Shown here: positions 23,060 to 33,073 of the stretch, piece after piece
Layout of the letters: each line of letters starts with the position of its first letter
Numbering within the stretch: the stretch's first letter is position 1
Source of the DNA: Tissierella sp.
GTDB taxonomy: Bacteria > Bacillota > Clostridia > Tissierellales > Tissierellaceae
Direction: 5' to 3'
Length of the DNA stretch: 38,484 nt
Assembly (NCBI RefSeq): GCF_029266915.1
Contig: NZ_JARIEF010000053.1
Span: 1-38,484, forward strand
Notes under the pieces: model-generated
Told to the model about the DNA's origin: nothing
What the model saw: only the letters and a program-made list of their open reading frames with translations
Database searches by the model: none
Made by a program: the position numbers and the translations under genes

Positions 23060-23253
23060 CAAAAAAATACTCCCTATCCCATAATAGGGACGAGAGTAAA
23101 GCCCGCGTTACCACCCTAGTTAACCTTAGTCAAGGTTCACTCAAAAGTCTATAAGCTCCAGGATGGATTCAAAAAATTCACCTGCCAATTTACACCAACC
23201 ATTGGCTCTCTTTAAAGTTTATTTTTCTACTACTTCCCTTCTCAGCTCAATAT
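23060..23253 (-). promoter_or_regulatory. T-box leader of serS, Ser (UCC) specifier
   Basis: On the minus strand the leader shows, in order, the stem I base AAGGGAAGTAGTAG, the AGAGAGCC and GGTTGGTG elements, and the specifier in GAA-TCC-ATCCTGGAG (TCC at 23165-23167). The T-box core AGGGTGGTAACGCGGG follows (23102-23117). The terminator hairpin is at 23069-23097, with TTTTTTT at 23061-23067. The UCC specifier pairs with anticodon GGA of the tRNA-Ser at 200-289. Confidence 0.95.
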
Positions 23254-23266
23254 TTAATTATCTAAC

Positions 23267-23295
23267 AGTATACCTTAAATTAACTAAATAATCAA
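23267..23295 (-). promoter_or_regulatory. Sigma-A promoter of serS
   Basis: Minus strand TTGATT (23290-23295), 17-bp spacer, TATACT (23267-23272), just upstream of the T-box. Confidence 0.85.
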
Positions 23296-23410
23296 GCAAT
23301 TTAACACTTTTTTTAAAATAAATTATATTTCTCTATTCTCAGTCTACATTTAAAATGTCACCCTTTAAGTCTCTCCTTGAGCAATTTGAATACTTAAAGA
23401 GCTTATTGTC

Positions 23411-23439
23411 TTGACAAAGGATTAAATGATTGCTAAGCT
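23411..23439 (+). promoter_or_regulatory. Probable promoter of the M-box/mgtA unit
   Basis: TTGACA (23411-23416), 17-bp spacer, weaker -10 TAAGCT (23434-23439). The -10 sits in the centre of a palindrome, AATGATT (23425-23431) and AATCATT (23441-23447). Confidence 0.6.
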
Positions 23440-23454
23440 TAATCATTAGAAAGA

Positions 23455-23632
23455 TAAATATGATTTGTTAGGTCGAGGCTACTATATAAACACATTCTAC
23501 TGAGAGAATTGTTAGGTTGTATAGTGCTAAAACTCCACGAAATAATCATAAACTTTAAAGGTCTATATAGACCGCTAGAGTTTATGTGGATATTTAGTAA
23601 AGCTCTCGCTGAGTCAGCGTGAGCTTTTTTAT
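23455..23632 (+). promoter_or_regulatory. M-box (ykoK) magnesium riboswitch upstream of mgtA
   Basis: The conserved M-box blocks are GTTAGGTCGAGGCTACTATA (23467-23486) and GTATAGTGCTAAAACTCCACG (about 23519-23539), matching the family GTTAGGTGAGGCTCCTATA and ATACAGTGCTAAAGCTCTACG. An alternative hairpin (CCAC...ATAAACT with AGTTTAT-GTGG, about 23534-23590) follows, then a terminator. High Mg2+ should favour termination and low Mg2+ expression of the ATPase. Confidence 0.9.
23601..23632 (+). terminator. Riboswitch-controlled terminator
   Basis: AGCTC-T-CGCT-GAGTC-AGCG-T-GAGCT followed by TTTTTT, 61 nt before the mgtA start codon. This is the expression platform of the M-box. Confidence 0.88.
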
Positions 23633-23692
23633 ATTTTATCAGCAATAAAGAATTAAACTATAAAAAAATAATAAATATAGGGAGGTAAACAG

Positions 23693-26335
23693 ATGAAAAA
23701 TTTATTTGACATTAACTATTTTGATTTAGCTAGCTTGCCTCTGCAAGAAATCAAAGATAAGTTTAATGTAAAAGATGAAGGACACAGCCAGGAAAGTGCA
23801 GCACGTGTAAGAGAAGAATACGGCGACAATGAAATTGACTATGGTACTGATAAACCCTTATGGAAAATTGTTGTTGAAGCATATTTTACTCCTTTTACTC
23901 TTGTCTTGTTCGTATTAGCAGCGGTTTCCTTTTTAACTGATTTTATATTTGTTTCAGTTGAAGAACAAGAGATTATAGGTCCAGTTATTATTATAGTGCT
24001 GGTTCTTTTAAGCGGAACCATGACCTTGATTCAAACTCTCCGCTCCAATAGTTCCGTTAAGCAACTGGAATCAATGGTGGAGGTAACATCAGCTATAAAG
24101 CGTGACGGTAAATATAGTGAAATTAGAACGGAAGATATTGTTATAGGCGACTGGGTAAGATTACAGGCGGGAGATATGATTCCCGCAGATATAAGGCTTT
24201 GTGAGAGTAAAGACTTATTTATCTCTCAGACTTCACTAACGGGTGAAAGTTTCCCGGTTGAAAAAAGAGCTGATGTAAAGATCACACAGCTTACAAATGA
24301 AACAGCTTATGAAAATCTAGTATTTACTGGAACAGAGGTAGTAAGCGGTAGCGCCCAGGGAGTTGTTGTAAAAACTGGTAACAACACCTTGTTTGGTGAT
24401 ATTGCAGATGAACTTTCAAATGAACAGACAGAAACAAGTTTTGATATAGGAATTAAAAATACATCTCTGCTCTTAATTAGATTTATGATTGTTATGGCTT
24501 TGATTGTAATATTAATTAATGGCTTAACAAAGGGCAATTGGCTGCAGGCTTTGATCTTTGGAATTTCAATTGCAGTTGGACTAACCCCTGAGATGCTGCC
24601 TATGATTGTTACAACAAACCTAGTTAAAGGTGCTAATGATATGGCTAAAGAAGGCACTATTGTTCGTAATCTGCATGGGATTCAAAACTTCGGCGCAATT
24701 AATCTTTTAGTTACGGATAAGACAGGTACCTTAACACAAGACAATATAATCCTGCAATCTCATTTAAATATAGATGGATTTGAAAGTAAGAGAGTTTTGC
24801 GACATGCATATTTAAATAGTAAATATCAGACAGGCCTTGGAAATCTAATGGATAAGGCAATTATAAGTGCAGGCGAAAAGGAATTGGATACAGATTCTCA
24901 TAACTATACTAAGGTAGATGAAATACCCTTTGATTTTGAGAGACGCCGTTTAAGTGTAGTAGTTGAAGATCCAACGGGCAAAACTCAACTAATTACCAAG
25001 GGTGCGCTCGAAGAGATGCTGGACGTTTCGAATTATGTTGATTATGACGGCAGCATTCATGAACTTACAGATGAACGCCGTGAATACGTCAGAAATCAAG
25101 TAGCAGAGCTCAATAAGAAGGGCCTGAGAGTTTTGGGAGTTTCTCAAAAAACTAACCCTCCTCCAGTTGATGAGTTCTCAGTTAAGGACGAATCTGATAT
25201 GGTTTTGATAGGCTATCTTGCTTTCTTAGATCCTCCAAAGGAGTCAACTAAAGAAGCTATTGAAGCACTTAAAGATCACTCAGTAGATGTTAAGGTAATG
25301 ACAGGAGATAATGAACTTGTAACCATCTCAGTTGCCCAGCAGGTCGGATTACCTACAGAGAGAATAATCTCCGGAGATCAGATAAGTGGTAAAACAGATG
25401 ACGAATTAAAGATAATTGTAGAAAATCATGATTTATTTGTTAAACTAAATCCTACACAAAAATCCAAGTTAATTGGTATTTTAAGAGAGATAGGTCATGT
25501 AGTTGGCTTCTTAGGAGACGGGATTAATGATGCACCTGCTCTTAGAGCAGCAGATGTAGGTATCTCAGTAGACAATGCAGTTGATATTGCTAAAGAATCT
25601 GCAGATATTATCTTATTGGAAAAAGATTTGATGATTTTAGAACAAGGAATATTATCTGGAAGAAAAATCTTTGGAAATACTATGAAATATATAAAGGCAA
25701 CTACAAGTTCAAACTTTGGTAATGTATTTTCCGTATTGCTGGCTAGTCTTTTCCTGCCATTTTTACCAATGCTTCCAATTCAACTGTTATTTCTGGGCTT
25801 GATTTATGAGATATCCTCTATGTCTATTCCATGGGATAACATGGATAAAGAATATCTTTATGAACCAAAGAAATGGGAAGCATCAAGTATCAGAAGATTT
25901 ATGGTTTGGTTTGGACCAACCAGTTCAATTTTCGATGTTACAACCTTTTTGATCAGCTTTTTCCTGATAGCTCCATCTATTGCCGGAGGAAGCTTTAAAT
26001 CATTAGGACCAGCAGATCAAGCTGTGTTTATAGCTGTATTCCAGTCTTCATGGTTTATAGTCTCATTATGGACCCAGACACTGGTGCTTTACACCCTAAG
26101 AACACCTAAGCTTCCATTTATAGAGAGCAATGCATCCTTTATTATGACAACAATTACCTCTCTTGGGATAATTATAGGTTCAGTCGCACCTTATACACGC
26201 TTAGGTGATTTACTTGGTCTTGCACCTTTGCCAACGAGTGCATGGTGGATGCTGTTTGTTACAGTAATTGCTTATTTAGCTCTTGTACAAATAGTCAAAA
26301 ACATCTATGTAAAAAAATATGGAGAACTGCTCTAG
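23693..26335 (+). CDS. mgtA: Magnesium-translocating P-type ATPase (MgtA/MgtB type)
   Basis: This 880-residue P3B-type ATPase imports Mg2+. Features in order are an N-terminal cation-ATPase domain (residues 1-70), a first membrane pair and the TGES actuator (SLTGESFPVEK). Helix 4 carries VGLTPEMLPMIVTTNLVKGA, the MgtA-type PEMLP motif in place of PEGLP. The phosphorylated Asp342 is in DKTGTLTQD, followed by the KGALEE nucleotide site, the MTGDNE and [11 protein letters not shown] hinge, and six C-terminal helices. Length fits the MgtA family. The M-box in the leader independently indicates Mg2+ as substrate. The start has GGGAGG. A terminator 59 nt after the stop makes it monocistronic. Confidence 0.95.
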   Translation: MKNLFDINYFDLASLPLQEIKDKFNVKDEGHSQESAARVREEYGDNEIDYGTDKPLWKIVVEAYFTPFTLVLFVLAAVSFLTDFIFVSVEEQEIIGPVIIIVLVLLSGTMTLIQTLRSNSSVKQLESMVEVTSAIKRDGKYSEIRTEDIVIGDWVRLQAGDMIPADIRLCESKDLFISQTSLTGESFPVEKRADVKITQLTNETAYENLVFTGTEVVSGSAQGVVVKTGNNTLFGDIADELSNEQTETSFDIGIKNTSLLLIRFMIVMALIVILINGLTKGNWLQALIFGISIAVGLTPEMLPMIVTTNLVKGANDMAKEGTIVRNLHGIQNFGAINLLVTDKTGTLTQDNIILQSHLNIDGFESKRVLRHAYLNSKYQTGLGNLMDKAIISAGEKELDTDSHNYTKVDEIPFDFERRRLSVVVEDPTGKTQLITKGALEEMLDVSNYVDYDGSIHELTDERREYVRNQVAELNKKGLRVLGVSQKTNPPPVDEFSVKDESDMVLIGYLAFLDPPKESTKEAIEALKDHSVDVKVMTGDNELVTISVAQQVGLPTERIISGDQISGKTDDELKIIVENHDLFVKLNPTQKSKLIGILREIGHVVGFLGDGINDAPALRAADVGISVDNAVDIAKESADIILLEKDLMILEQGILSGRKIFGNTMKYIKATTSSNFGNVFSVLLASLFLPFLPMLPIQLLFLGLIYEISSMSIPWDNMDKEYLYEPKKWEASSIRRFMVWFGPTSSIFDVTTFLISFFLIAPSIAGGSFKSLGPADQAVFIAVFQSSWFIVSLWTQTLVLYTLRTPKLPFIESNASFIMTTITSLGIIIGSVAPYTRLGDLLGLAPLPTSAWWMLFVTVIAYLALVQIVKNIYVKKYGELL

Positions 26336-26393
26336 TTTAGCATAGATGATAGGATAGGATAGAATATATTAGTAATAAACATTTATTCAAAGT

Positions 26394-26432
26394 AAGGCCC
26401 TGAGATTTATATAAATCCCAGGGCCTTTGCCT
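26394..26432 (+). terminator. Intrinsic terminator of mgtA
   Basis: AAGGCCCTG (26394-26402) pairs with CAGGGCCTT (26419-26427), continued inward by GATTTATATAAATC. A short pyrimidine run follows. Confidence 0.85.
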
Positions 26433-26516
26433 TATCTAAGCTTTCATCCTATGGATTCTCTCAGCTGAAATAGATGTCAAAAAATGAAATAAATATATTT
26501 TTTTGTATATTTATGG

Positions 26517-26522
26517 TATAAT
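26517..26522 (+). promoter_or_regulatory. -10 element of the solitary DUF1667 gene
   Basis: TATAAT, preceded by a T-rich stretch without a good -35. The Fur-like box begins 12 nt downstream. Confidence 0.55.
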
Positions 26523-26533
26523 ATAGAGTGATG

Positions 26534-26550
26534 TTGATAACTATTCTCAA
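26534..26550 (+). promoter_or_regulatory. Fur-like box upstream of the solitary DUF1667 gene
   Basis: TGATAAC-T-ATTCTCA (26535-26549) matches the 7-1-7 Fur consensus at 12 of 14 defined positions, flanked by T/A to extend the symmetry. Position relative to the -10 box is like that of the feoA Fur box. Confidence 0.65.
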
Positions 26551-26568
26551 TCAAGAGGTGAAAAATTT

Positions 26569-26922
26569 ATGAAGTGTAAAATTTGTCCTATGCATTGTGA
26601 ACTTAGCATAGAAGAAGATAAAATGGATAATTCATATATAATAACTGGAAACAAATGTCCTCAAGGTGAAAAACATGCATTAAATGAAATAAAAGAGCCA
26701 TCAAGAGTTCTCTTTTCCAGAGTTCTTATAGACAAGGCGCCTATGAGCAGGCTTCACGTTAAGACAGATGGAATCGTTCCTAGTTATTTTAAAGAGAAAT
26801 TTATAAACCTAATAGAAAAAACAAGGGTAGAGGCTCCTATCGCTAAAGGAGAAGTTATAATAGAAAATATACTCTCTACTGGTATAAATGTTGTATCTGC
26901 AAGAAGGGTAAATGAGATATAA
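26569..26922 (+). CDS. DUF1667 cysteine-rich protein (solitary copy)
   Basis: 117 residues with the DUF1667 signature: N-terminal KCKICPMHCEL (CxxCxxxC) and a further Cys in GNKCPQGEKHA. A conserved core follows (EPSRVLFSRV..., and VEAPIAKGEVIIENIL). The four cysteines suggest a metal or iron-sulfur site. DUF1667 genes usually follow the two flavoprotein genes of anaerobic glycerol-3-phosphate dehydrogenase, as the paralogue at 33801-34169 does. This copy stands alone. A Fur-like box precedes it, so it may be induced when iron is scarce, perhaps as a replacement partner. That role is inference; the family assignment is firm. Confidence 0.88.
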   Translation: MKCKICPMHCELSIEEDKMDNSYIITGNKCPQGEKHALNEIKEPSRVLFSRVLIDKAPMSRLHVKTDGIVPSYFKEKFINLIEKTRVEAPIAKGEVIIENILSTGINVVSARRVNEI

Positions 26923-27071
26923 CTCCCTAACCTTACTAATTTGTAAGATTCATTTAACCAAGATGTAACCTTTATCTTGTAGAATTGTTATATAATAGAG
27001 TTTAAGGGAAAATAAACTTATAACTTGTGTTGAATTTTCATATTAGTATAAAGAAAAAGTGAGGTAAAAAA

Positions 27072-29063
27072 ATGAAAAACAAAGAAAAAAGATTTTTTGG
27101 TAACTTTAAAAACAATATACTACTTGTCTTGTTAGTTATCGGAGGCATCTTTAATGATCTTGTACTTAGAGCTCTTACTATAGGTGGCGTTTTTAAAATC
27201 AAGCCCATAATAACGAGTATATCCATGATACTTATAATAAGTATTCTGGCACTTTTGTTATCCTACAAAAACAGAAACTATGTATATATAATTCTTTCTG
27301 CTGTCTTTAGTTTCTTAAGTGCTGCAAATTACTTATACTATACGCACTTTAACTCTTTTATATCTGTTACACTTCTCAATCAAGCCAAACAGCTTGGAAA
27401 GATGAAAAATAGTGTTACAGAGACACTAGATCTAAAAGTATTGCTTTTTGCTATTCCAACAGTGCTACTAATTGTAGCCTTTAAAAAGCTTAAAAAAGAC
27501 GGTTACTTTGAAAGACCAGAAGGAAAAAATGCTAAAAGACAGATAGTAAGACCATTTATACTTGGAACTATTTTACTTTTAATGGTTTCTTTAACACTTA
27601 CATCAACTGATCTTAGTAGACTTAAAAAACAATGGAACAGAGCCTATCTTGTTGAACAGCTGGGAATCTATTCTTACGCAACAGCTGATATTGTAAAGTC
27701 AGCTCTTGTACCAAAACCTGAAAAAGTAAATCCGGTAGATTTTAATGAATCACTGGGAGCTTTAGTAGCAAGTAATAATAAGGCTAGTGAAACAAATGAA
27801 TACAGCGGAATACTAGAAGGAAAAGATGTTTATGTAATTCATTATGAAAGTGCACAAAACTTTGCTATGGATTTATCATTTGGAGATGGAGAAGTTACTC
27901 CCTTCTTAAACAAATTATCAAAAGAGGGACTATTTTTCAATAACTTCTATCCTCAGCATTCTATAGGAACCAGTAGTGACTCTGAATTCACTTTTAGTAC
28001 TTCACTATATCCTATAAATAATGGAACAGTTTTTATAGACCACAGCGGTAAAGAGTATAACTCTATACAGAAGATATTGAATGAAAAAGATTACTATACT
28101 ATGAGTATGCACGGCAACAATGGTGACTTTTGGAATAGAGATATAATGCACGAAACCCTTGGATATCAAGACTTCGTAAGCAAAGAAAATTATGAAATAG
28201 ACGAAGAAGTAGGCCTTGGTCTTTCTGATGAATCTTTCTATAGGCAGTCTGTTCAAAAGATCAAGAAGATAAAAGAAGAAAAGCAGCAGCCTATTATGGC
28301 AACCCTGATTTCTCTCTCCAACCATTATCCATTTGATGACCTTGATGTTTATGGTGAATTTGATACAGGGTATTTAGAAGGAACAGCTATCAGCAACTAT
28401 CTTAAATCCTTCAACTATGCCGACAGATCCCTTCAAGTCTTTGTTGAAGAGATGGACCGAGAAGGTCTTTTAGAAAATGCTGTTATATTAATATACGGTG
28501 ATCACCATGCTAAGATTTCAACTGAAGATTATGAAAAGATATATAACTATGATGAAGCTACAGAAAGTGTTTTAGACAAGTTAGATCCAGAATATATAAC
28601 TGTTGATGGAGCATATTTAAAAGAAGTTAGAAAAACTCCACTTATAATTTGGTCTAAAGATGGATCTCTTGCTAAGAAGGTTGAAGAACCAATAGGTATG
28701 ATTGATGTAATGCCAACTCTTTCAAACATGCTTGGCGTATATAACCCTTATCAAATGGGAACTGATATCTTTAATACTGAAATGAACGCAGTAGCATTTC
28801 CTGATGGAAGTTATATAGATAAGGACTATTTCTTCTCATCTTCAGCATCTAAGGTATATGATATGAAGACTAATGAAGTGCTAGAAATAGACAATCTTGA
28901 AAGAGATATAACTCCTGAAATAAGGAAAATAGAAAAAGATTTGGAACTTTCTTCAAATATTATAACAAATGACTTGATAAAATATTATGAAGAATTCTTG
29001 AAAACTGAAATAAGCAGAAAAAAAATAATAGACAATAATGAAATAGAAGTATTTAAAGAATAG
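27072..29063 (+). CDS. LTA synthase-like phosphoglycerol transferase (alkaline-phosphatase superfamily)
   Basis: This membrane enzyme of the LtaS/sulfatase-like family transfers phosphoglycerol from phosphatidylglycerol to a cell-surface glycopolymer. The protein has 663 residues. Five helices in the first 200 residues are followed by an extracellular catalytic domain with metal-binding Glu259 (HYESAQN). The nucleophile motif is IGTSSDSEF (Thr300-Ser301-Ser302-Asp303), with MHGNNGDFWNR and the second metal pair in YGDHH downstream. In S. aureus LtaS the motif is GKTSD with catalytic Thr. Aligned on the SD pair, Ser301 takes that place here, though Thr300 is adjacent. Phylogeny would be needed to separate LtaS from YqgS/YfnI-type primases. 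Monocistronic. Confidence 0.88.
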   Translation: MKNKEKRFFGNFKNNILLVLLVIGGIFNDLVLRALTIGGVFKIKPIITSISMILIISILALLLSYKNRNYVYIILSAVFSFLSAANYLYYTHFNSFISVTLLNQAKQLGKMKNSVTETLDLKVLLFAIPTVLLIVAFKKLKKDGYFERPEGKNAKRQIVRPFILGTILLLMVSLTLTSTDLSRLKKQWNRAYLVEQLGIYSYATADIVKSALVPKPEKVNPVDFNESLGALVASNNKASETNEYSGILEGKDVYVIHYESAQNFAMDLSFGDGEVTPFLNKLSKEGLFFNNFYPQHSIGTSSDSEFTFSTSLYPINNGTVFIDHSGKEYNSIQKILNEKDYYTMSMHGNNGDFWNRDIMHETLGYQDFVSKENYEIDEEVGLGLSDESFYRQSVQKIKKIKEEKQQPIMATLISLSNHYPFDDLDVYGEFDTGYLEGTAISNYLKSFNYADRSLQVFVEEMDREGLLENAVILIYGDHHAKISTEDYEKIYNYDEATESVLDKLDPEYITVDGAYLKEVRKTPLIIWSKDGSLAKKVEEPIGMIDVMPTLSNMLGVYNPYQMGTDIFNTEMNAVAFPDGSYIDKDYFFSSSASKVYDMKTNEVLEIDNLERDITPEIRKIEKDLELSSNIITNDLIKYYEEFLKTEISRKKIIDNNEIEVFKE

Positions 29064-29080
29064 AAAATAAAATATAAAAT

Positions 29081-29120
29081 AAAAGTAAAGGAAGAGCAAA
29101 ATTGCTCTTCCTTTACTTTT
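29081..29120. terminator. Bidirectional terminator
   Basis: A 19-bp perfect stem, AAAAGTAAAGGAAGAGCAA / TTGCTCTTCCTTTACTTTT, between the convergent LtaS-like (+) and tryptophanase (-) genes. T-runs occur in both directions. Confidence 0.85.
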
Positions 29121-29228
29121 ATTCTTTATGATGTTAAATAGATTTAACTTAATTTTTTTACTCTTTCTCTTGAATATATTTTACTCTTTTGTCGAGAAAA
29201 AAAGTTTACTTTAAAATTAGATTTTTCT

Positions 29229-30611
29229 TTATTTAAGAGGCTCGAGTTTAGATGTAAAGTGTCTGAGTACCTCCGGCTCCCAGATAATCTTATATCCCTT
29301 TACCTGATTCGCTCTTTTTTCTATAGCAATTAACGCCTGGGCTATAACATCTAGATGACTTTGGGTGTATACGCGTCTTGGAATTGCCAGTCTTGTAAAC
29401 TCAAACTGAGACTCTATCTGCTCACCTGTATCTGGGTTGTTGCCCATCATATAGGACCCTATATCGCAGGATCTAATTCCGGCTTCTTTATAGAGTTCTA
29501 CAGCTAGAGCTTGGGCTGGAAATTCATAATAAGGAATATGTGGAAGCAACTTTTTAGCATCTAAGAATATAGCATGCCCTCCTGCTGGTGATTGGTAGGC
29601 TATACCTGCCTCATCTAGTTTTCCTGCCAGATACTCCATCTGACCGACTCTATATTGAAGATAATCGTAGTCTATTCCTTCTTTAAGTCCCACTGCAAGA
29701 GCTTCCAGATCTCTTCCTGATAATCCACCATAAGAAATAAATCCCTCTAGAGGAATTGTTCTAGCCTTTACTGCCTCAAATATATCCGCATCATCCTTAA
29801 CGCCTATAAGGCCTCCCATATTTACTATAGCATCTTTTTTGGAACTCATGGCAAATATATCTGCATATGAAAACATCTCTCTTACTATTTCTGAGATAGT
29901 TTTTTCCTTATATCCTTCTTCTCTTTCCTTTATAAAATAAGCATTTTCTGCAAATCTCGCTGCATCTATGACCACTTTTATTCCATACTTATGGGATATT
30001 TCGCAGGTCTTTCTTATATTTTCCATAGAAACAGGCTGCCCACCTGCACTATTATTTGTTATTGTTATTATGATGGTGCCTATATTTTCTTTGCCATGCT
30101 CGTTTATAAGCTCTTCCATCTTTTCTAGGTCCATATTTCCCTTAAATGGATGGTAGTTTACAGTGTCTAGTGCTTCTTTTATAACGCAGTCTATAGCCCT
30201 GGCTCCAGCTAACTCTACATGGGCACGGGTCGTATCAAAGTGCATATTGGATATGGCGAATTTCCCCTGTCCGAGAAGAATCGGCATTACAACCTTTTCA
30301 GCTGCCCTTCCCTGGTGAACTGGCTGAATAAATCTATAGCCAAAAACATCTTGAGCTGATGCTACTAAATTCTTATAGCTTTTAGATCCAGAATAAGATT
30401 CATCACCCTTCATCATAGCTGACCACTGGTCTGAGCTCATGGCACCTGTTCCACTGTCTGTCAAAAGATCAATATAAACATCTTCGGCATCCAGTGAAAA
30501 GAGATTGTAGGAGCTAGCCTTTATCTTCTCTAGTCTTTCTTCATGGGTTAAAATCTTGATAGGTTCCACCATTTTAATCTTAAAGGGTTCTGCAAAATAT
30601 TTTACGCTCAT
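29229..30611 (-). CDS. tnaA: Tryptophanase
   Basis: This PLP enzyme of the beta-eliminating lyase family cleaves tryptophan to indole, pyruvate and ammonia. The protein has 460 residues. The PLP lysine is in MSSKKDA. The family core is [31 protein letters not shown] and SYGGLSGRD. To separate it from tyrosine phenol-lyase: the segment [11 protein letters not shown] has Asp where tryptophanases do, whereas tyrosine phenol-lyase has Thr. The C-terminal half ([32 protein letters not shown]) also follows tryptophanase. The 45-nt leader is too short for a TnaC peptide, so control differs from E. coli. Monocistronic; no transporter is adjacent. Confidence 0.9.
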   Translation of the reverse strand: MSVKYFAEPFKIKMVEPIKILTHEERLEKIKASSYNLFSLDAEDVYIDLLTDSGTGAMSSDQWSAMMKGDESYSGSKSYKNLVASAQDVFGYRFIQPVHQGRAAEKVVMPILLGQGKFAISNMHFDTTRAHVELAGARAIDCVIKEALDTVNYHPFKGNMDLEKMEELINEHGKENIGTIIITITNNSAGGQPVSMENIRKTCEISHKYGIKVVIDAARFAENAYFIKEREEGYKEKTISEIVREMFSYADIFAMSSKKDAIVNMGGLIGVKDDADIFEAVKARTIPLEGFISYGGLSGRDLEALAVGLKEGIDYDYLQYRVGQMEYLAGKLDEAGIAYQSPAGGHAIFLDAKKLLPHIPYYEFPAQALAVELYKEAGIRSCDIGSYMMGNNPDTGEQIESQFEFTRLAIPRRVYTQSHLDVIAQALIAIEKRANQVKGYKIIWEPEVLRHFTSKLEPLK

Positions 30612-30663
30612 CTATACTACCCCCATTTAAATTTTTTTAATATTCACTCTATCTTGTGAAATT

Positions 30664-30692
30664 ATTTTAACACCACTTAAATAGCTTGTCAA
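30664..30692 (-). promoter_or_regulatory. Sigma-A promoter of tnaA
   Basis: Minus strand TTGACA (30687-30692), 17-bp spacer, TAAAAT (30664-30669). Confidence 0.88.
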
Positions 30693-30746
30693 GATTTTTT
30701 AGAACTGTCTTTCCCTTAAGTTTTTTTGTTAATTTTTTAAAACTTT

Positions 30747-30787
30747 ACAAAAAAAGATGAGCGTTTTAATTTAACACTCATCTTTTT
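30747..30787 (-). terminator. Intrinsic terminator of the glp operon after glpK
   Basis: Minus strand AAAAAGATGAGTGTT / AACGCTCATCTTTTT (with G-T wobble) followed by TT and an AT-rich tail, about 80 nt after the glpK stop codon. Confidence 0.85.
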
Positions 30788-30810
30788 AGATTGTCTATCG
30801 ACATAGAGAT

Positions 30811-30862
30811 CTATTTATTTATTTATTTATTTATCTACTTATTTATTTTCTTATTTATTTAT
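30811..30862. repeat. Tetranucleotide (ATTT) microsatellite
   Basis: About eleven ATTT/TTTA units, with two interruptions, between the terminator and the glpK stop codon. Prone to length change; non-coding. Confidence 0.8.
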
Positions 30863-30867
30863 ACTGC

Positions 30868-32385
<1,518 letters not shown>

Positions 32386-32406
32386 TTAAATTTAAATCTA
32401 TCGGGT

Positions 32407-32440
32407 AAAAAAAATAAGCGTTACAAGAAACACTTATTTT
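32407..32440 (-). promoter_or_regulatory. Terminator/antiterminator hairpin between glpP and glpK
   Basis: On the minus strand a 12-bp stem AAAATAAGTGTT / AACGCTTATTTT (one G-T) with a 6-nt loop is followed by TTTT. It begins at the glpP stop codon and ends 34 nt before glpK. GlpP family proteins allow read-through of such leader terminators when glycerol-3-phosphate is present, so this is the probable switch. Confidence 0.75.
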
Positions 32441-33005
32441 ACATATGCCAAACATCTTTGTTGCTTGTAGAAATACTTATAGCTCCTGCATTTAAACTAT
32501 TTATAACGTCTGACTTATCTCTTATAAGTCCGCCAGCTATAACTGGTATCCTAGTTTCTTCCCTTATCTCTGCTATAATCTTGGGCATTATACCCGGCAG
32601 TATTTCTACCGCATTGGGTCTCATATTTTTAATAGACTCAATACCTGAAACTAAGGATAGAGAATCTAAGATAAAGAGTCTTTGGATAGTAAATATTCCC
32701 AAATCTTTAGCTGCCTTTACTAGATTTACCTTGGTTGTTATTATTCCGTCAGGATTTATCATCTCTTTTATATACTTTAAAGCTGTAGTATCTTTTGAAA
32801 ATCCTCCAATTAAGTCCACATGGACATAAACAAGTTTATCATTTTTATGAAGCAGTTCTACTGTTTCTTTTATATTTGATATATTCCCAGTAAGTAAAAA
32901 AATAATTTTACAGGGGGAATTAATAGTCTCTTGGACCTTATTAATATCATTAATAGCTGCTATTATAGGATTATCCTCTAAAGCAGTATAGAAATTATCA
33001 CTCAT
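32439..33005 (-). CDS. glpP: GlpP glycerol-3-phosphate-responsive antiterminator
   Basis: 188 residues of the GlpP family, which adopts a TIM-barrel-like fold. The protein binds glycerol-3-phosphate and glp leader mRNA to prevent termination. Family marks are NPIIAAINDINKV at the N-terminus, KIIFLLTGNI, VYVHVDLIGGFSKD and PDGIITTK. The phosphate-binding VEILPGIMPKII and PVIAGGLIRDKSDV follow near the C-terminus. AAGGGGAG precedes the start. glpK follows in the same direction after a terminator-like hairpin, and a promoter at 33074-33102 may serve both genes. Confidence 0.93.
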   Translation of the reverse strand: MSDNFYTALEDNPIIAAINDINKVQETINSPCKIIFLLTGNISNIKETVELLHKNDKLVYVHVDLIGGFSKDTTALKYIKEMINPDGIITTKVNLVKAAKDLGIFTIQRLFILDSLSLVSGIESIKNMRPNAVEILPGIMPKIIAEIREETRIPVIAGGLIRDKSDVINSLNAGAISISTSNKDVWHM

Positions 33006-33073
33006 ACTAAATCTCCCCTTAAAAGTCTAAAAGATTATAGAGCATTTCTCCATATACCTTTACTCTACTTTTA

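Noticed and set aside
29229-30611. Tyrosine phenol-lyase
   Set aside because: The HFDTTRAH segment has Asp at the position where tryptophanases have it and tyrosine phenol-lyase has Thr. The C-terminal half also follows tryptophanase.
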